DNA of 64,000 nt from Bryobacterales bacterium (GTDB taxonomy: Bacteria; Acidobacteriota; Terriglobia; Bryobacterales; Bryobacteraceae), in the NCBI GenBank assembly GCA_019261985.1, contig JAFAQY010000042.1, positions 1-64,000 of the forward strand. Direction: 5' to 3'. The translations under genes were made by a program, and so were the position numbers. The notes below the pieces were generated by a model. The model saw only the letters and a list, made by a program, of their open reading frames with translations, searched no databases and had not been told where the DNA came from. Every line of letters starts with the position of its first letter. Position 1 is the stretch's first letter. Shown here piece after piece: positions 26,888 to 35,617 of the stretch.

Positions 26888-27391
26888 CTATTGAGCCAAG
26901 CGGTCGAGGGTTACGGCAGTGGCCTGGTCGTTGACTAATTTCCACTCGCGGCCGCGCTTTTGCCAGACGTCCAAAACTCGCGTGGCGAGCAGATACGGTT
27001 GCTGCGTCTTCTCGTCCGTGCCCCGGTCCAGGACGAGGGCTGTGTAGACGGCCGCATTTTCCAGCACCCGCACCTCGCGCTGGGACGATTGGGAGGAAGT
27101 TTGCTCCGTCCCACCGACGGCGGCCAGAACATCGCGTTTGACGATGATGCCTCCGCCTACGGTAATACCGCGGTAATCGTCCGCAATCAGTCGATCGACG
27201 TCCGCGACGCGATGCTGCGATTCGGCTTCGTCCAGCAGATCCTCCAAATGCAGAATCGTCGCGGTGATCGCTTGAGGCGTTTCGGCGGGATCGGTTTTCT
27301 TATTCGTGGACGTTCGCGCTCCCTCAAGGCACAACGACGCAGCCACCAGCCCGGCCACTGGAATGACGGTCGAAGTCCGAAAACTACTCAT
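26888..27391 (-). CDS. Secreted NTF2-like (DUF4440/SnoaL) protein
   Basis: From the ATG at 27391 the protein has 167 residues. It starts with a signal peptide (SFRTSTVIPVAGLVAASLCLEG) and carries an NTF2-like cone fold: HLEDLLDEAESQHRVADVDRLIADDYRGITVGG, then YLLATRVLDVWQKRGREWKLVNDQAT. These folds bind or turn over small molecules, but the ligand is unknown. The gene starts 5 nt after the pyrE stop and is likely co-transcribed. An upstream start at 27478 would run back into pyrE. Confidence 0.8.
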   Translation of the reverse strand: MSSFRTSTVIPVAGLVAASLCLEGARTSTNKKTDPAETPQAITATILHLEDLLDEAESQHRVADVDRLIADDYRGITVGGGIIVKRDVLAAVGGTEQTSSQSSQREVRVLENAAVYTALVLDRGTDEKTQQPYLLATRVLDVWQKRGREWKLVNDQATAVTLDRLAQ

Positions 27392-27396
27392 GGGCG

Positions 27397-27957
27397 TTAT
27401 TTTGGCTCTGCCGGACGCGAGCCGGGTTTCTCCACCGGGATCCCCTGTTTGCATAACGGGCACTCCCCCGGCTCCCATGCGGCCGCTTCCAATGTCGCCA
27501 GCGCCACTCGCGGCACTCCCAGATCTGCGCGGCCGCCGCTACGGTCGATGATCGAACCTGCGGCGAGTACCCGCGCGCCCGCCGCTTGCAGCACCTCGAT
27601 TACTTCGCGCGTGCTGCCGCCGGTGGTCACCACGTCCTCGATCACCACCGCCGTTTCGCCCCGCCGGAGGTCAAAGCCCCGGCGCAGACTCATCTTGCGG
27701 TTCGCATCGCGCTCGGTGAAAATGAACCGGCAGCCTAGCGCCCGCGCGACCTCATGGCCGATAATCAGCCCGCCCAGAGCGGGAGACGCGACAACATCGC
27801 AAGCGGGAACGTGCGCGGCAAGCTCGCGCCCCAGGCGCTCGGCGATTTGCGGATGCTGAAGCACCAGCGCGCATTGCAGGTATTCGCTGGAGTGCAGCCC
27901 GCTGGTAAGCTGAAAATGCCCCTTCAGATACGCTCCGGTTTCCCGGAATGCATCCAT
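27397..27957 (-). CDS. pyrE: Orotate phosphoribosyltransferase
   Basis: The enzyme makes orotidine 5'-phosphate from orotate and PRPP in pyrimidine synthesis. Family motifs are clear: FRETGAYLKGHFQLTSGLHS at the start, ASPALGGLIIGHEVA, the FTERDANRKMSLRRGF loop, and the PRPP site VVIEDVVTTGGSTREV. The tail has a Cys pair (PGECPLCKQG) seen in many short PyrE proteins. I chose the ATG at 27957 (186 residues) because the next ATG, at 28014, overlaps a TATATA element that may be the -10. That longer start remains possible. Confidence 0.9.
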   Translation of the reverse strand: MDAFRETGAYLKGHFQLTSGLHSSEYLQCALVLQHPQIAERLGRELAAHVPACDVVASPALGGLIIGHEVARALGCRFIFTERDANRKMSLRRGFDLRRGETAVVIEDVVTTGGSTREVIEVLQAAGARVLAAGSIIDRSGGRADLGVPRVALATLEAAAWEPGECPLCKQGIPVEKPGSRPAEPK

Positions 27958-28143
27958 CGTGCGTGCTTGCACGGATGGCTGGAGCGAAGAAGTTGTGCGG
28001 GAGGCCAAATCCATATATAACAGACAAAGGCGCGTTTCGAAGGACAGCACTGACGCTTGAGACAGGCTGCGTCTCTGCCGAACGGCCAGGCCAAGCTGTA
28101 ACTAGCCGTCCGGCCAATAACGTCTTGACGTATAGGAGTGTGG

Positions 28144-29589
28144 ATGAAGAAGTCGAATCGAAAATGGTTGGTCGGGCTGGCGATTCTGGTTGCGCTCGCC
28201 GCGGTGGGTGGATTTACTTTTTACAACAGCTCGAAGAAAGTGGACTACATCACAGCGAAGATTGAGCGCGGCGATATCGATGCGACCATTTCCGCGACCG
28301 GCACCTGCAATGCGGTTATAAACGTTCAGGTGGGCAGCCAGGTATCCGGAAATATCCTGGAATTGCACGCCGACTACAACTCGAAGGTTACGAAGGGCCA
28401 GCTCGTCGCGGTCATCGACCCCGCTCCTTTCCAAGCCAAAGTGGATCAGGCAAAAGCCGCGCTCGATAGCGCGAAAGCTTCCGCAATGAACGCGCGCGCG
28501 AGCCTGAAAAAAGCCCAGGCGGACGTGGCCAACGCGAAGGCAAATATCGCGAATCAGGACGCCAATATCGTCAAATCGAAGAGTGCGGTCAGCGATGCCA
28601 AAGTGAAGCTGGACCGCCGCAAGGCGATGGTGAAGGACGGCATCATCGCGCAAGAAGATCTGGATACGGCGCAGGCTACGTACGATCAGGCGGTCGCGCT
28701 GCTGAACGCAGCCAATGCGCAAATGGATGCCGCGAAGGACAGCCAGGAGTCCGCAATCGCGCAAGAGGACGTTATCAAGACGCAAATCGACAGCGCCGAA
28801 GCCAGCGTAAAACAGCAGAACGCGAATCTGGAGCAGGCGCAGCTCGATCTTTCCCATACCCACATCGTGTCGCCCGTGGATGGAACGGTGATCGCGCGCA
28901 ACATGGACGTCGGCCAGACCGTGGCTGCTTCGTTTTCCGCGCCGACGATTTTCAACATCGCCCAGGATCTGACAAAGATGCAGGTGGACGCCAATATCGA
29001 TGAGTCCGATATCGGCCGGGTCCGCCTGGATCAACCCGTGAGCTTCACGGTGGATGCATTTCCGGGACAGGTGTTTAGGGGCAGTGTTACGCAAATCCGC
29101 CAGAACCCGACCAACGTCCAGAACGTGATCACTTATGACGTGGTGATCAGGTTCAGCAATGACGACTTGAAGCTGTTCCCCGGCATGACCGCCAATGTTC
29201 GCATCCTGACGGATCGCCAGATGGATGTGTTGAGGCTTCCCAACGCGGCGATTCGCTTTCGGCCGCCGGATGCTCCCGCTCCCGATAAAGGTAAAACCGG
29301 ATTCGGCGGAGGCGATAAGGGCAAAGGTGGATTCGGCGGGGGCGATAAAGGAAAGGGCGGCCGCGGAGGCGGCGGCTTTCAAACCGTGTACTTGCTGGGC
29401 GAAGATGGAAAGCCTAAGCCTGTGCGGGTACGCACGGGAGCGGGCGACGGCAATTTCGTATCCGTGCTCAGCGACAATCTAAAGGAAGGCGACACAGTTA
29501 TCACCGGAATTCAAATCCAGGCGAAGAACGGCCCCGGCGGATTCCCCGGCCAGCAGCAGCAGAATTTCAAGGGCGGGAGAGGTTTCTAG
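28144..29589 (+). CDS. Periplasmic adaptor of a MacA/HlyD-type export system
   Basis: AGGAG (28134-28138) stands 5 nt before this ATG, which decides it over the GTG at 28138. The 481-residue protein has an N-terminal membrane anchor, a biotinyl-lipoyl half-motif (VQVGSQVSGNILELHADYNSKV) and a long coiled-coil hairpin (about 90-230). The second lipoyl half (HIVSPVDGTVIARNMDVGQTV) and a beta-barrel domain follow. Near residues 379-415 an unusual insertion repeats DKGK-GFGGG about three times. It should bridge the MacB-like permease and the TolC-like channel encoded downstream. Confidence 0.92.
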   Translation: MKKSNRKWLVGLAILVALAAVGGFTFYNSSKKVDYITAKIERGDIDATISATGTCNAVINVQVGSQVSGNILELHADYNSKVTKGQLVAVIDPAPFQAKVDQAKAALDSAKASAMNARASLKKAQADVANAKANIANQDANIVKSKSAVSDAKVKLDRRKAMVKDGIIAQEDLDTAQATYDQAVALLNAANAQMDAAKDSQESAIAQEDVIKTQIDSAEASVKQQNANLEQAQLDLSHTHIVSPVDGTVIARNMDVGQTVAASFSAPTIFNIAQDLTKMQVDANIDESDIGRVRLDQPVSFTVDAFPGQVFRGSVTQIRQNPTNVQNVITYDVVIRFSNDDLKLFPGMTANVRILTDRQMDVLRLPNAAIRFRPPDAPAPDKGKTGFGGGDKGKGGFGGGDKGKGGRGGGGFQTVYLLGEDGKPKPVRVRTGAGDGNFVSVLSDNLKEGDTVITGIQIQAKNGPGGFPGQQQQNFKGGRGF

Positions 29590-29595
29590 CGAAAT

Positions 29596-30381
29596 ATGGC
29601 TAGCGCAATCTCGCCCGACCCACAGTCGGCGCTGATCAAGATCGATCACCTGACCAAGGACTATCACATCGGCGACATCACCGTTCACGCTCTCCGCGGC
29701 GTCACGCTGCACATCGAACGCGGAAGCTTTGTCGCGATCATGGGACCGTCCGGTTCCGGCAAATCCACGTTCATGAATATCATCGGGTGCTTGGATAAGC
29801 CGACTAACGGCACCTATTATCTCGACGGGGTCAGCGTGGGAACGCTCGACCGCGATCAACTGGCGGAAATTCGCAATAGAAAAGTCGGATTCGTTTTCCA
29901 GCAGTTCAATTTGCTGGCGAGAACCACGGCGCTCGAAAATGTCGAGCTTCCGCTGCTGTATTCCGATCAGGACAAAACGAAGCACAAGGAACGGGCCATG
30001 GAGGCGCTGAAGGCGGTCGGCCTGGCGGACCGCTGGGAACATCATCCCAGCCAGCTTTCCGGCGGCCAGCAACAGCGCGTGGCCATCGCGCGCAGTTTGA
30101 TTTGCAATCCGCAGTTAATCCTGGCCGACGAGCCGACCGGCGCGCTGGACTCCAAAACCAGCGTTGAAATCATGGCGATTTTTCAGCGCCTGAACCGGGA
30201 GCAAGGCATCAGCATCGTAGTGGTGACGCATGAACCCGATATTGCTCATTACGCCGACCGCATCATTACCTTCAAGGACGGCAAGGTTTTAAGCGACGAG
30301 ATGGTATCCGAACCGCGCAATGCCGCGCGAGAGCTGGAGCAGTGGGTGACCGAAGAGGAAGAAGAGGAGCCGGTGGCATGA
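29596..30381 (+). CDS. ABC transporter ATP-binding protein (MacB/LolD type)
   Basis: The 261-residue ATPase has Walker A GPSGSGKS (50-57), Q-loop [11 protein letters not shown], signature LSGGQ (154-158), Walker B LILADEP (174-180) and the switch His in VVVTHEPD. The tail is acidic ([10 protein letters not shown]). It lies 6 nt after the adaptor gene, and its stop overlaps the permease start (ATGA). It powers the export pump. In MacB the ATPase and permease are fused, but here they are separate genes. Confidence 0.95.
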   Translation: MASAISPDPQSALIKIDHLTKDYHIGDITVHALRGVTLHIERGSFVAIMGPSGSGKSTFMNIIGCLDKPTNGTYYLDGVSVGTLDRDQLAEIRNRKVGFVFQQFNLLARTTALENVELPLLYSDQDKTKHKERAMEALKAVGLADRWEHHPSQLSGGQQQRVAIARSLICNPQLILADEPTGALDSKTSVEIMAIFQRLNREQGISIVVVTHEPDIAHYADRIITFKDGKVLSDEMVSEPRNAARELEQWVTEEEEEEPVA

Positions 30382-31610
30382 ACAAGGTCTTCCAAAGCAT
30401 GAAAATTGCGTTCCGGGCGCTGCGCGTGAACAAATTGCGCAGCGCTCTGACGATGCTCGGCATCATCATCGGGGTCGGCGCGGTAATTGCGATGGTGGCT
30501 GTCGGCAGCGGCGCAACGCAGCGCATTCAGGAGCAGATCGCGTCGATCGGCAGCAACGTGATTATCGTGCAGCCCGGCAGCTTGAATATCGGGGGCGTGC
30601 GCCAGGGCTGGGGCAACGCCCAGACTTTGACCGAGGACGACGCCAGGGCGATCGGCTCGGAACTCACCAGCGTGCAATACGCCGCTCCCCTTCAGCAGAA
30701 CTACACGCAGGTCGTGTTCGGCAACAACAACTGGTATACCCAGGTGCGCGGCACCACGCCCGACTACCTGACCATCCGCGACATTGCCGTTTCAAGCGGC
30801 CAGCCCTTTACGCAAGCGGATGTCGATTCCTCCGCCAAAGTGTGCCTGCTCGGCAAAACCGTCGCCGACAACCTGTTCGGAGGCAGCGATCCGGTTGGCC
30901 AGATTATCCGCGTAAAGAAAGTTCCGTTCACGGTTGTCGGCGTTCTTGCGCCCAAGGGACAATCGCCGACGGGCCAGGATCAGGACGACATGATCGTGAT
31001 GCCGATCAGCACGGCGAAGAAGAAGGTCATCGGCGGACGGCAGAACAATATGCAGGTGGTAGGGCAGATCCTGGTTCAGGCGCGCGACGGCGCCACCAAG
31101 ATCGCGGTCAACGAAATCGAGGGTCTGCTGCGGCAGCGGCACCGCTTGCAGGCTGCGCAGGACGACGATTTCGCCGTTCAGAACCTCGAAGAAGTCTTTG
31201 CCGCGCAGGAAACTTCGGCGGAGGTGATGTCGATCCTGCTGGCGTCCATCGCATCGGTGTCGCTTATCGTGGGCGGCATCGGAATCATGAACATCATGCT
31301 TGTGTCGGTGACGGAGCGCACTAAGGAGATCGGGCTTCGCCAGGCGGTCGGCGCCAAAACAGGCGACATCCTTTCGCAATTCCTGGTCGAGGCGGTTACG
31401 CTGAGCATCGCGGGCGGCACCATCGGGATTATTCTGGGCGTCGGCGCGAGTCTGCTGATTTCGTATTTCGCAAGCTGGTCCACCGTGGTGAGTATCGGCT
31501 CGGTTCTGTTGGCGTTTTTATTCTCGGCTCTCGTGGGCGTATTTTTCGGATATTATCCCGCGCGCAAGGCGGCGTTCCTCGATCCCATCGAGGCCTTGCG
31601 CTATGAGTAG
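30378..31610 (+). CDS. ABC transporter permease (MacB-like)
   Basis: The ATG at 30378 overlaps the ATPase stop, giving 410 residues. The first helix (KLRSALTMLGIIIGVGAVIAM) is followed by a large periplasmic MacB domain (about 50-280). Three C-terminal helices of the FtsX block (ASVSLIVGGIGIMNIMLVSVTERTKEIGLRQAVGA and beyond) end in DPIEALRYE. It is the classical four-helix mechanotransmission type, not the duplicated ADOP type. It works with the adaptor and TolC-like protein encoded on either side. Confidence 0.95.
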   Translation: MNKVFQSMKIAFRALRVNKLRSALTMLGIIIGVGAVIAMVAVGSGATQRIQEQIASIGSNVIIVQPGSLNIGGVRQGWGNAQTLTEDDARAIGSELTSVQYAAPLQQNYTQVVFGNNNWYTQVRGTTPDYLTIRDIAVSSGQPFTQADVDSSAKVCLLGKTVADNLFGGSDPVGQIIRVKKVPFTVVGVLAPKGQSPTGQDQDDMIVMPISTAKKKVIGGRQNNMQVVGQILVQARDGATKIAVNEIEGLLRQRHRLQAAQDDDFAVQNLEEVFAAQETSAEVMSILLASIASVSLIVGGIGIMNIMLVSVTERTKEIGLRQAVGAKTGDILSQFLVEAVTLSIAGGTIGIILGVGASLLISYFASWSTVVSIGSVLLAFLFSALVGVFFGYYPARKAAFLDPIEALRYE

Positions 31611-31651
31611 ATGAGCCGCTTATCCCTCCGCGACGTAGACCCAATGGCATA

Positions 31652-31670
31652 CGGAGGCTGGACGCCTCCG
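31652..31670. repeat. Intergenic stem-loop after the permease gene
   Basis: CGGAGGC-tggac-GCCTCCG forms a 7-bp stem 42 nt after the permease stop. No T-run follows, so it resembles the dispersed palindromes here more than an intrinsic terminator. Confidence 0.5.
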
Positions 31671-31816
31671 GTGCTACGATGAAGGGAAAATTCTGCGGCC
31701 CGCAAGGGCGCGTGGGCGTTATTTATTCAACAAATGAATCCGCCCGGGCGGTCTATCCGCGGGAGTTTAGATGAAGTCGCGGTAATTAGAAGTATCTTCC
31801 GTTGAGGTTAGCCTAC

Positions 31817-33817
31817 ATGAAACAAGTTCAGCCGTACATCGCCGTCCTGTGTGCATCTCTGGTGGCCGCGCCGCAGAGCTTTGCGCAGCCGCAGATCAAT
31901 GGAGAGACCGAGGACCAAACTCCGCGTCTTGAAACCGAGGCTCCCCACTGGTATTCGACATTCACGCACACGTATAACCCGAAAATCGTGCCCCCGATCA
32001 CGGTCTCTAATTCGACCAGGATCGATTCGCTGATGCGAGGGGGAAACCTCTATCTGTCGCTCCAGGACGCCGTCGCGCTGGTGCTCGAGAACAATATCGA
32101 TATCGAGGTCTCGCGCTATGGTTTCCTGATCGCCGATCAAAACCTTAAACTAGCGCGAAGCGGCGGAGGAACGGGAACGGTGAACACGAACGTGGCCGGC
32201 GCGGCAACCAGCGCGGGAGCGCCGGGCGCGGGCGCGGGTCTGGTGACGGCGGGCGGCGGCAACACGGTCAGCACCGCCGGCGGCGTAACGACAACGGGAG
32301 TACCGGGTGGTGTTCCTATTCCAAGCCTGGATCCCGTGCTGACTGGAACCGTTCAATGGGGTCACACCACCACTCCCCAACAGAACACGATTACGACAGG
32401 CACGACGTCGCTGATAACTCAAGCCAAGACATACAATTTCGGAATTTCCCAAGGCTTTGTTACCGGGGGCACCGCTACGCTCAGCTTCAACAATGCGATT
32501 TCGGATCAAAATGCGATTCGAAGTATTTACAATCCGTACACCAATTCGAGCCTGGATCTTCAAGTCAGCCAGCCCTTACTGCAGGGCTTCGGCTTGGCGC
32601 TCAATAATCGCAACATTCGGATCGCCAAGAACAATGTGAAGGTCACCGACTACACCTTCCGGCAGCAGGTAATCTCGAGCGTCGTCAACGTCATTCAACT
32701 GTACTGGAACCTGGTGAGTTACATCGAAAACGCCGAGGTGGACCAGCAAGCTCTGGCGTATTCCACAAAGCTGCTGGAGGACAACAAAAAGCAGGTGGAG
32801 ATCGGTACGCTCGCTCCGGTGGAAGTCACGCGCGCGGAAGCCGAGGTCGCCACCGATCAACAAAATTTACTGACAGCGCAGACCACGGTCCGGCAGCAGG
32901 AAGTGATTTTGAAAAATGCCATCAGCCGCAACGGCGTCGCCAGTTTGGAAATCGCGGAAGCGCACATCATTCCCACGGACCGGATCCGGATTCCGGATGT
33001 CGAGCCGGTAATTCCAATGCAAGACCTGGTTTCAGAGGCATTGACCAAACGTCCCGATTTGGCCCAAACGCAGATGCAACTTGAAAATTCCAAGATCTCG
33101 CTCACCGGCATCCGGAACGCCATGCTGCCGCAGCTCAATTTGATTGCCGATTTGCGCAACAATGGTTTAACCGGCTTTCCCAACCCGCTGGCTCCCGGCG
33201 TCGCGGCAACTAATGTTTCTACCGTAAACACTGCCGATCCGTTTTTCGTCGGCGGGTACGGCAACGTGCTCGGGCAGATCTTCGGCCGCAATTTCCCGAA
33301 CTACACGGTTGGCGCGCAGCTCAATATCCCTCTCCGCAACCGCGCCGCGCAAGCCAACATGGCGGTCGCGCAGCTTCAGTTGCGGCAAAGCGAATTGCAG
33401 GTACAGAAATCCGTGAACCAGATCCGGCAGGACGTAAACAACGCGTTGATCGCGATCGAGCAGGCGCGCGCGCGGTATTCGGCGGCGGATAAAAGCGTCG
33501 TTCTCGAACAGCAGCTCCTGGATGCCGAGCAAAAGAAATACGCGCTCGGAACTTCCACTCCATTCAACGTAATCCAGGTGCAACGGGATTTGGCAAATTC
33601 GCAGCTCGCCGAAGTACAGGCACTGACGGCATACGGCCTGGCCAAGGCGCAGCTCGATCAGGCTTTAGGAAGTACGTTGGAGAACAACAACGTTCAGGTG
33701 GATGAGGCGAAAACCGGGAAGGTCGAACGGCCGCCGGATCCCATCCCGGATTTGAATCGCACCGGACGGAACGGCACAGGCGCTACGCCGACTGCGGGCG
33801 TGGATTTGAAACGCTAG
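31817..33817 (+). CDS. TolC-family outer membrane efflux protein
   Basis: The ATG at 31817 gives 666 residues with a signal peptide (VQPYIAVLCASLVAAPQSFAQ). GAGG lies 9 nt upstream. Two OEP repeats are visible: LQDAVALVLENNIDIEVSRYG begins the first, and LVSEALTKRPDLAQTQMQLENSKISLTGIRNAMLPQL belongs to the second. Long coiled-coil helices follow. A Gly/Ala/Thr-rich segment (about 120-185) is inserted in the first repeat and probably forms a flexible surface loop. It completes the tripartite pump with the three preceding genes, about 200 bp downstream of the permease. Confidence 0.93.
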   Translation: MKQVQPYIAVLCASLVAAPQSFAQPQINGETEDQTPRLETEAPHWYSTFTHTYNPKIVPPITVSNSTRIDSLMRGGNLYLSLQDAVALVLENNIDIEVSRYGFLIADQNLKLARSGGGTGTVNTNVAGAATSAGAPGAGAGLVTAGGGNTVSTAGGVTTTGVPGGVPIPSLDPVLTGTVQWGHTTTPQQNTITTGTTSLITQAKTYNFGISQGFVTGGTATLSFNNAISDQNAIRSIYNPYTNSSLDLQVSQPLLQGFGLALNNRNIRIAKNNVKVTDYTFRQQVISSVVNVIQLYWNLVSYIENAEVDQQALAYSTKLLEDNKKQVEIGTLAPVEVTRAEAEVATDQQNLLTAQTTVRQQEVILKNAISRNGVASLEIAEAHIIPTDRIRIPDVEPVIPMQDLVSEALTKRPDLAQTQMQLENSKISLTGIRNAMLPQLNLIADLRNNGLTGFPNPLAPGVAATNVSTVNTADPFFVGGYGNVLGQIFGRNFPNYTVGAQLNIPLRNRAAQANMAVAQLQLRQSELQVQKSVNQIRQDVNNALIAIEQARARYSAADKSVVLEQQLLDAEQKKYALGTSTPFNVIQVQRDLANSQLAEVQALTAYGLAKAQLDQALGSTLENNNVQVDEAKTGKVERPPDPIPDLNRTGRNGTGATPTAGVDLKR

Positions 33818-33836
33818 TGCTTCGCTCAACCGCTCA

Positions 33837-33960
33837 AGGCGGGCTGAAGCCCGCCGCAGGCTGCAGCCCGGCTGCAGCCTGCCCCACAGGCGGCTGAAGC
33901 CCGCTGCCTGGAGATTGGCCATCCCAGTAAAGCTGGGCAGCGGGCTGAAGCCCGCTGCAC
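33837..33960. repeat. Cluster of three CGGGCTGAAGCCCG palindromes
   Basis: The motif GGGCTGAAGCCCGC, or a variant with CGGCTGAAGCCCG, occurs near 33841, 33891 and 33942. Between them are CAGGCTGCAGCCCGGCTGCAGCCTG and the tail GCCCCACAGG, a reversed copy of the GTGGGGC head of the family. The cluster starts 20 nt after the efflux gene. Confidence 0.8.
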
Positions 33961-34171
33961 ATGGCGGGCTGTCACGGCTCTTTGCACCCGCTGCAAATCT
34001 GGACGTGCGAATCATGTCATTTCCGGTAAGTTTTCCAGGTAGTAAACCAGGAATAATGAATCCTTAAACGACCGGAAAATGCGGTTTTATCATTAGAATT
34101 CAGTAATTTACCGTATACCTCTATTTTTTGGCTGGGTACTTGCCCTTATAGTTGCCGCAAACAATCTATAT

Positions 34172-34288
34172 GAAGGCTCAAGGAAATTCGGTGGTCCTGC
34201 CATTTGCGTTACCCCTTGCGATAACCCCTAATAAGCCCCAGTAGTCCCTTCTGAATCCCCCTCAGCTAAACCGTTTCCTTGAGCCTTC
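34172..34288. other. Long inverted repeat enclosing phased C-tracts; possible structured RNA
   Basis: GAAGGCTCAAGGAAA (34172-34186) pairs perfectly with TTTCCTTGAGCCTTC (34274-34288). After a 2-nt bulge, CGGT (34189-34192) pairs with ACCG (34270-34273), giving a 19-bp stem around a 77-nt loop. The loop carries C-runs starting at 34212, 34225, 34236, 34246 and 34257, 10-13 bp apart. The segment is not protein-coding as far as I can see, and it precedes the VWFA gene. The rest of 33961-34348 is AT-richer and shows no gene. Confidence 0.6.
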
Positions 34289-34348
34289 GATAGTGCGGGG
34301 GTTCAATAAAGGTTCAAAATCGGCGGCTCCCGCGCGCCAGCGCTGGGA

Positions 34349-34354
34349 TATAAT
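34349..34354 (+). promoter_or_regulatory. -10 element TATAAT of the VWFA gene
   Basis: A consensus TATAAT ends 10 nt before the ATG at 34365. The predicted transcription start is therefore only about 3-5 nt upstream of the start codon. No strong -35 is seen at 17 nt. Confidence 0.5.
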
Positions 34355-34364
34355 CTCAGGTGTG

Positions 34365-35414
34365 ATGTGGTCCCCACTTGGCCGCTTCAGTCCCCGGATT
34401 GGGCCCCTGATCAGCGCGCTTATTAGCCGAAGATCCGCGTGGGCGGGGGCATTCGTCGCCTGTCTCGCATTCGCCCAGCAACCCATTCGGGTGCAGGTAA
34501 ACGAGGTTATCGTTCCGGTCACCGTTACCGATGAAAAAGGGCGCTTCGTCTCCAACCTGGAACAGAGCGATTTCCAGATCTTCGACCAGGGAAAAGAGCA
34601 GACGATTCGCTTCTTTAATCGAGAACGCAATCAGCCGGTCGTAATCGGGCTGCTGATGGATCTTAGCAATAACAGCAAAAGCCAGTGGAAAAGCTATCTG
34701 GATGCCGCGAGCGAGTTGATGTACACTTTGCTCCCCGGCGACAAGAAATATTCGGGCTACCTGATTGGTTATTCGACGGAAGCCGAAGTGATGGTGGACA
34801 CCACGCCTGAGGCCGACCCCATCGTCCAGAAACTGAAAAAGAGCAAGCCGGGCGGCGGCGCGGCTCTCTACGACGCCATCTACATGGCTTGCACGAGCCG
34901 CAAATTGGTCAGCGGCGAACCCGTCGAGCCAAGGCGAGTGATCGTGGTGATCGGAGACGGCCACGACAACGCCAGCAAGAAATCGTTGAACGAAGTCATC
35001 GAGTTAGCGCAACGCAATCTGGTTACGATCTACGGCATCAGCACCACCGCGTACGGATTCCAGACCGGCAGCGAGAACATCCTCGAAAAGCTGGCGGAGG
35101 AGACCGGAGGACGGGTGGAGTACCCTCTGATGAACGTGTACAAAGACGTATCGGGATATCTTTCGACCCCGTCCGACGAGGGCAATTTCGCATACAAGGT
35201 CGGAACCGGCGGCTATGCGTCCGCGCTTTCGAATGCCGTGTTTAAAGCGATCGGCAATGTGGCGGGCGAGATCACCACGCAATACATTCTGAGGTATATA
35301 CCGGACGGCTCCAGCTCCGATTCCGACCGCAACTTCCGCGCGATCAATGTGAAGGTCGATCTGCCGGATGTGAAGGTTCGCGCCCGCAAGGGTTATTACC
35401 CATATAATCCGTAA
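34365..35414 (+). CDS. VWFA-related protein of the acidobacterial TIGR03436 family
   Basis: The ATG at 34365 gives 349 residues with an N-terminal hydrophobic export signal (SAWAGAFVACLAFAQ). The family opening is VQVNEVIVPVTVTDEKGRFV followed by LEQSDFQIFDQGKEQ. A von Willebrand A domain follows with a MIDAS-like DLSNNSKS and a later VIVVIGDGHDN strand. The C-terminus KVRARKGYYPYNP is typical of TIGR03436. The role is unknown; VWFA domains usually bind proteins through a metal. A start at 34293 would lie upstream of the TATAAT. Confidence 0.9.
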   Translation: MWSPLGRFSPRIGPLISALISRRSAWAGAFVACLAFAQQPIRVQVNEVIVPVTVTDEKGRFVSNLEQSDFQIFDQGKEQTIRFFNRERNQPVVIGLLMDLSNNSKSQWKSYLDAASELMYTLLPGDKKYSGYLIGYSTEAEVMVDTTPEADPIVQKLKKSKPGGGAALYDAIYMACTSRKLVSGEPVEPRRVIVVIGDGHDNASKKSLNEVIELAQRNLVTIYGISTTAYGFQTGSENILEKLAEETGGRVEYPLMNVYKDVSGYLSTPSDEGNFAYKVGTGGYASALSNAVFKAIGNVAGEITTQYILRYIPDGSSSDSDRNFRAINVKVDLPDVKVRARKGYYPYNP

Positions 35415-35617
35415 CCGTTGAGTCCGATAAGACCCATCAGCGCAGAGGGCCGGGTGCGGGAACGGCGCGGCCTAAGATTGTACATACCCGGCCGCGGCGG
35501 GCGGCGTTGTGGCTGGATTACGTCAAAGCCCAACGCCCAGCGCGGGAACCCAGCCGGCGCCGAGCTTTTAAACTGCGCCGCGCCGGGTTGCGGGCGCGCC
35601 GAGTTCCCGAGGTGCCG

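Noticed and set aside
28102-29382. 426-codon minus-strand frame
   Set aside because: It is antisense to the export adaptor, which has full domain support and a good ribosome-binding site.
31652-31670. Terminator of the export operon
   Set aside because: There is a stem but no T-run, and the TolC-like gene continues downstream in the same direction.
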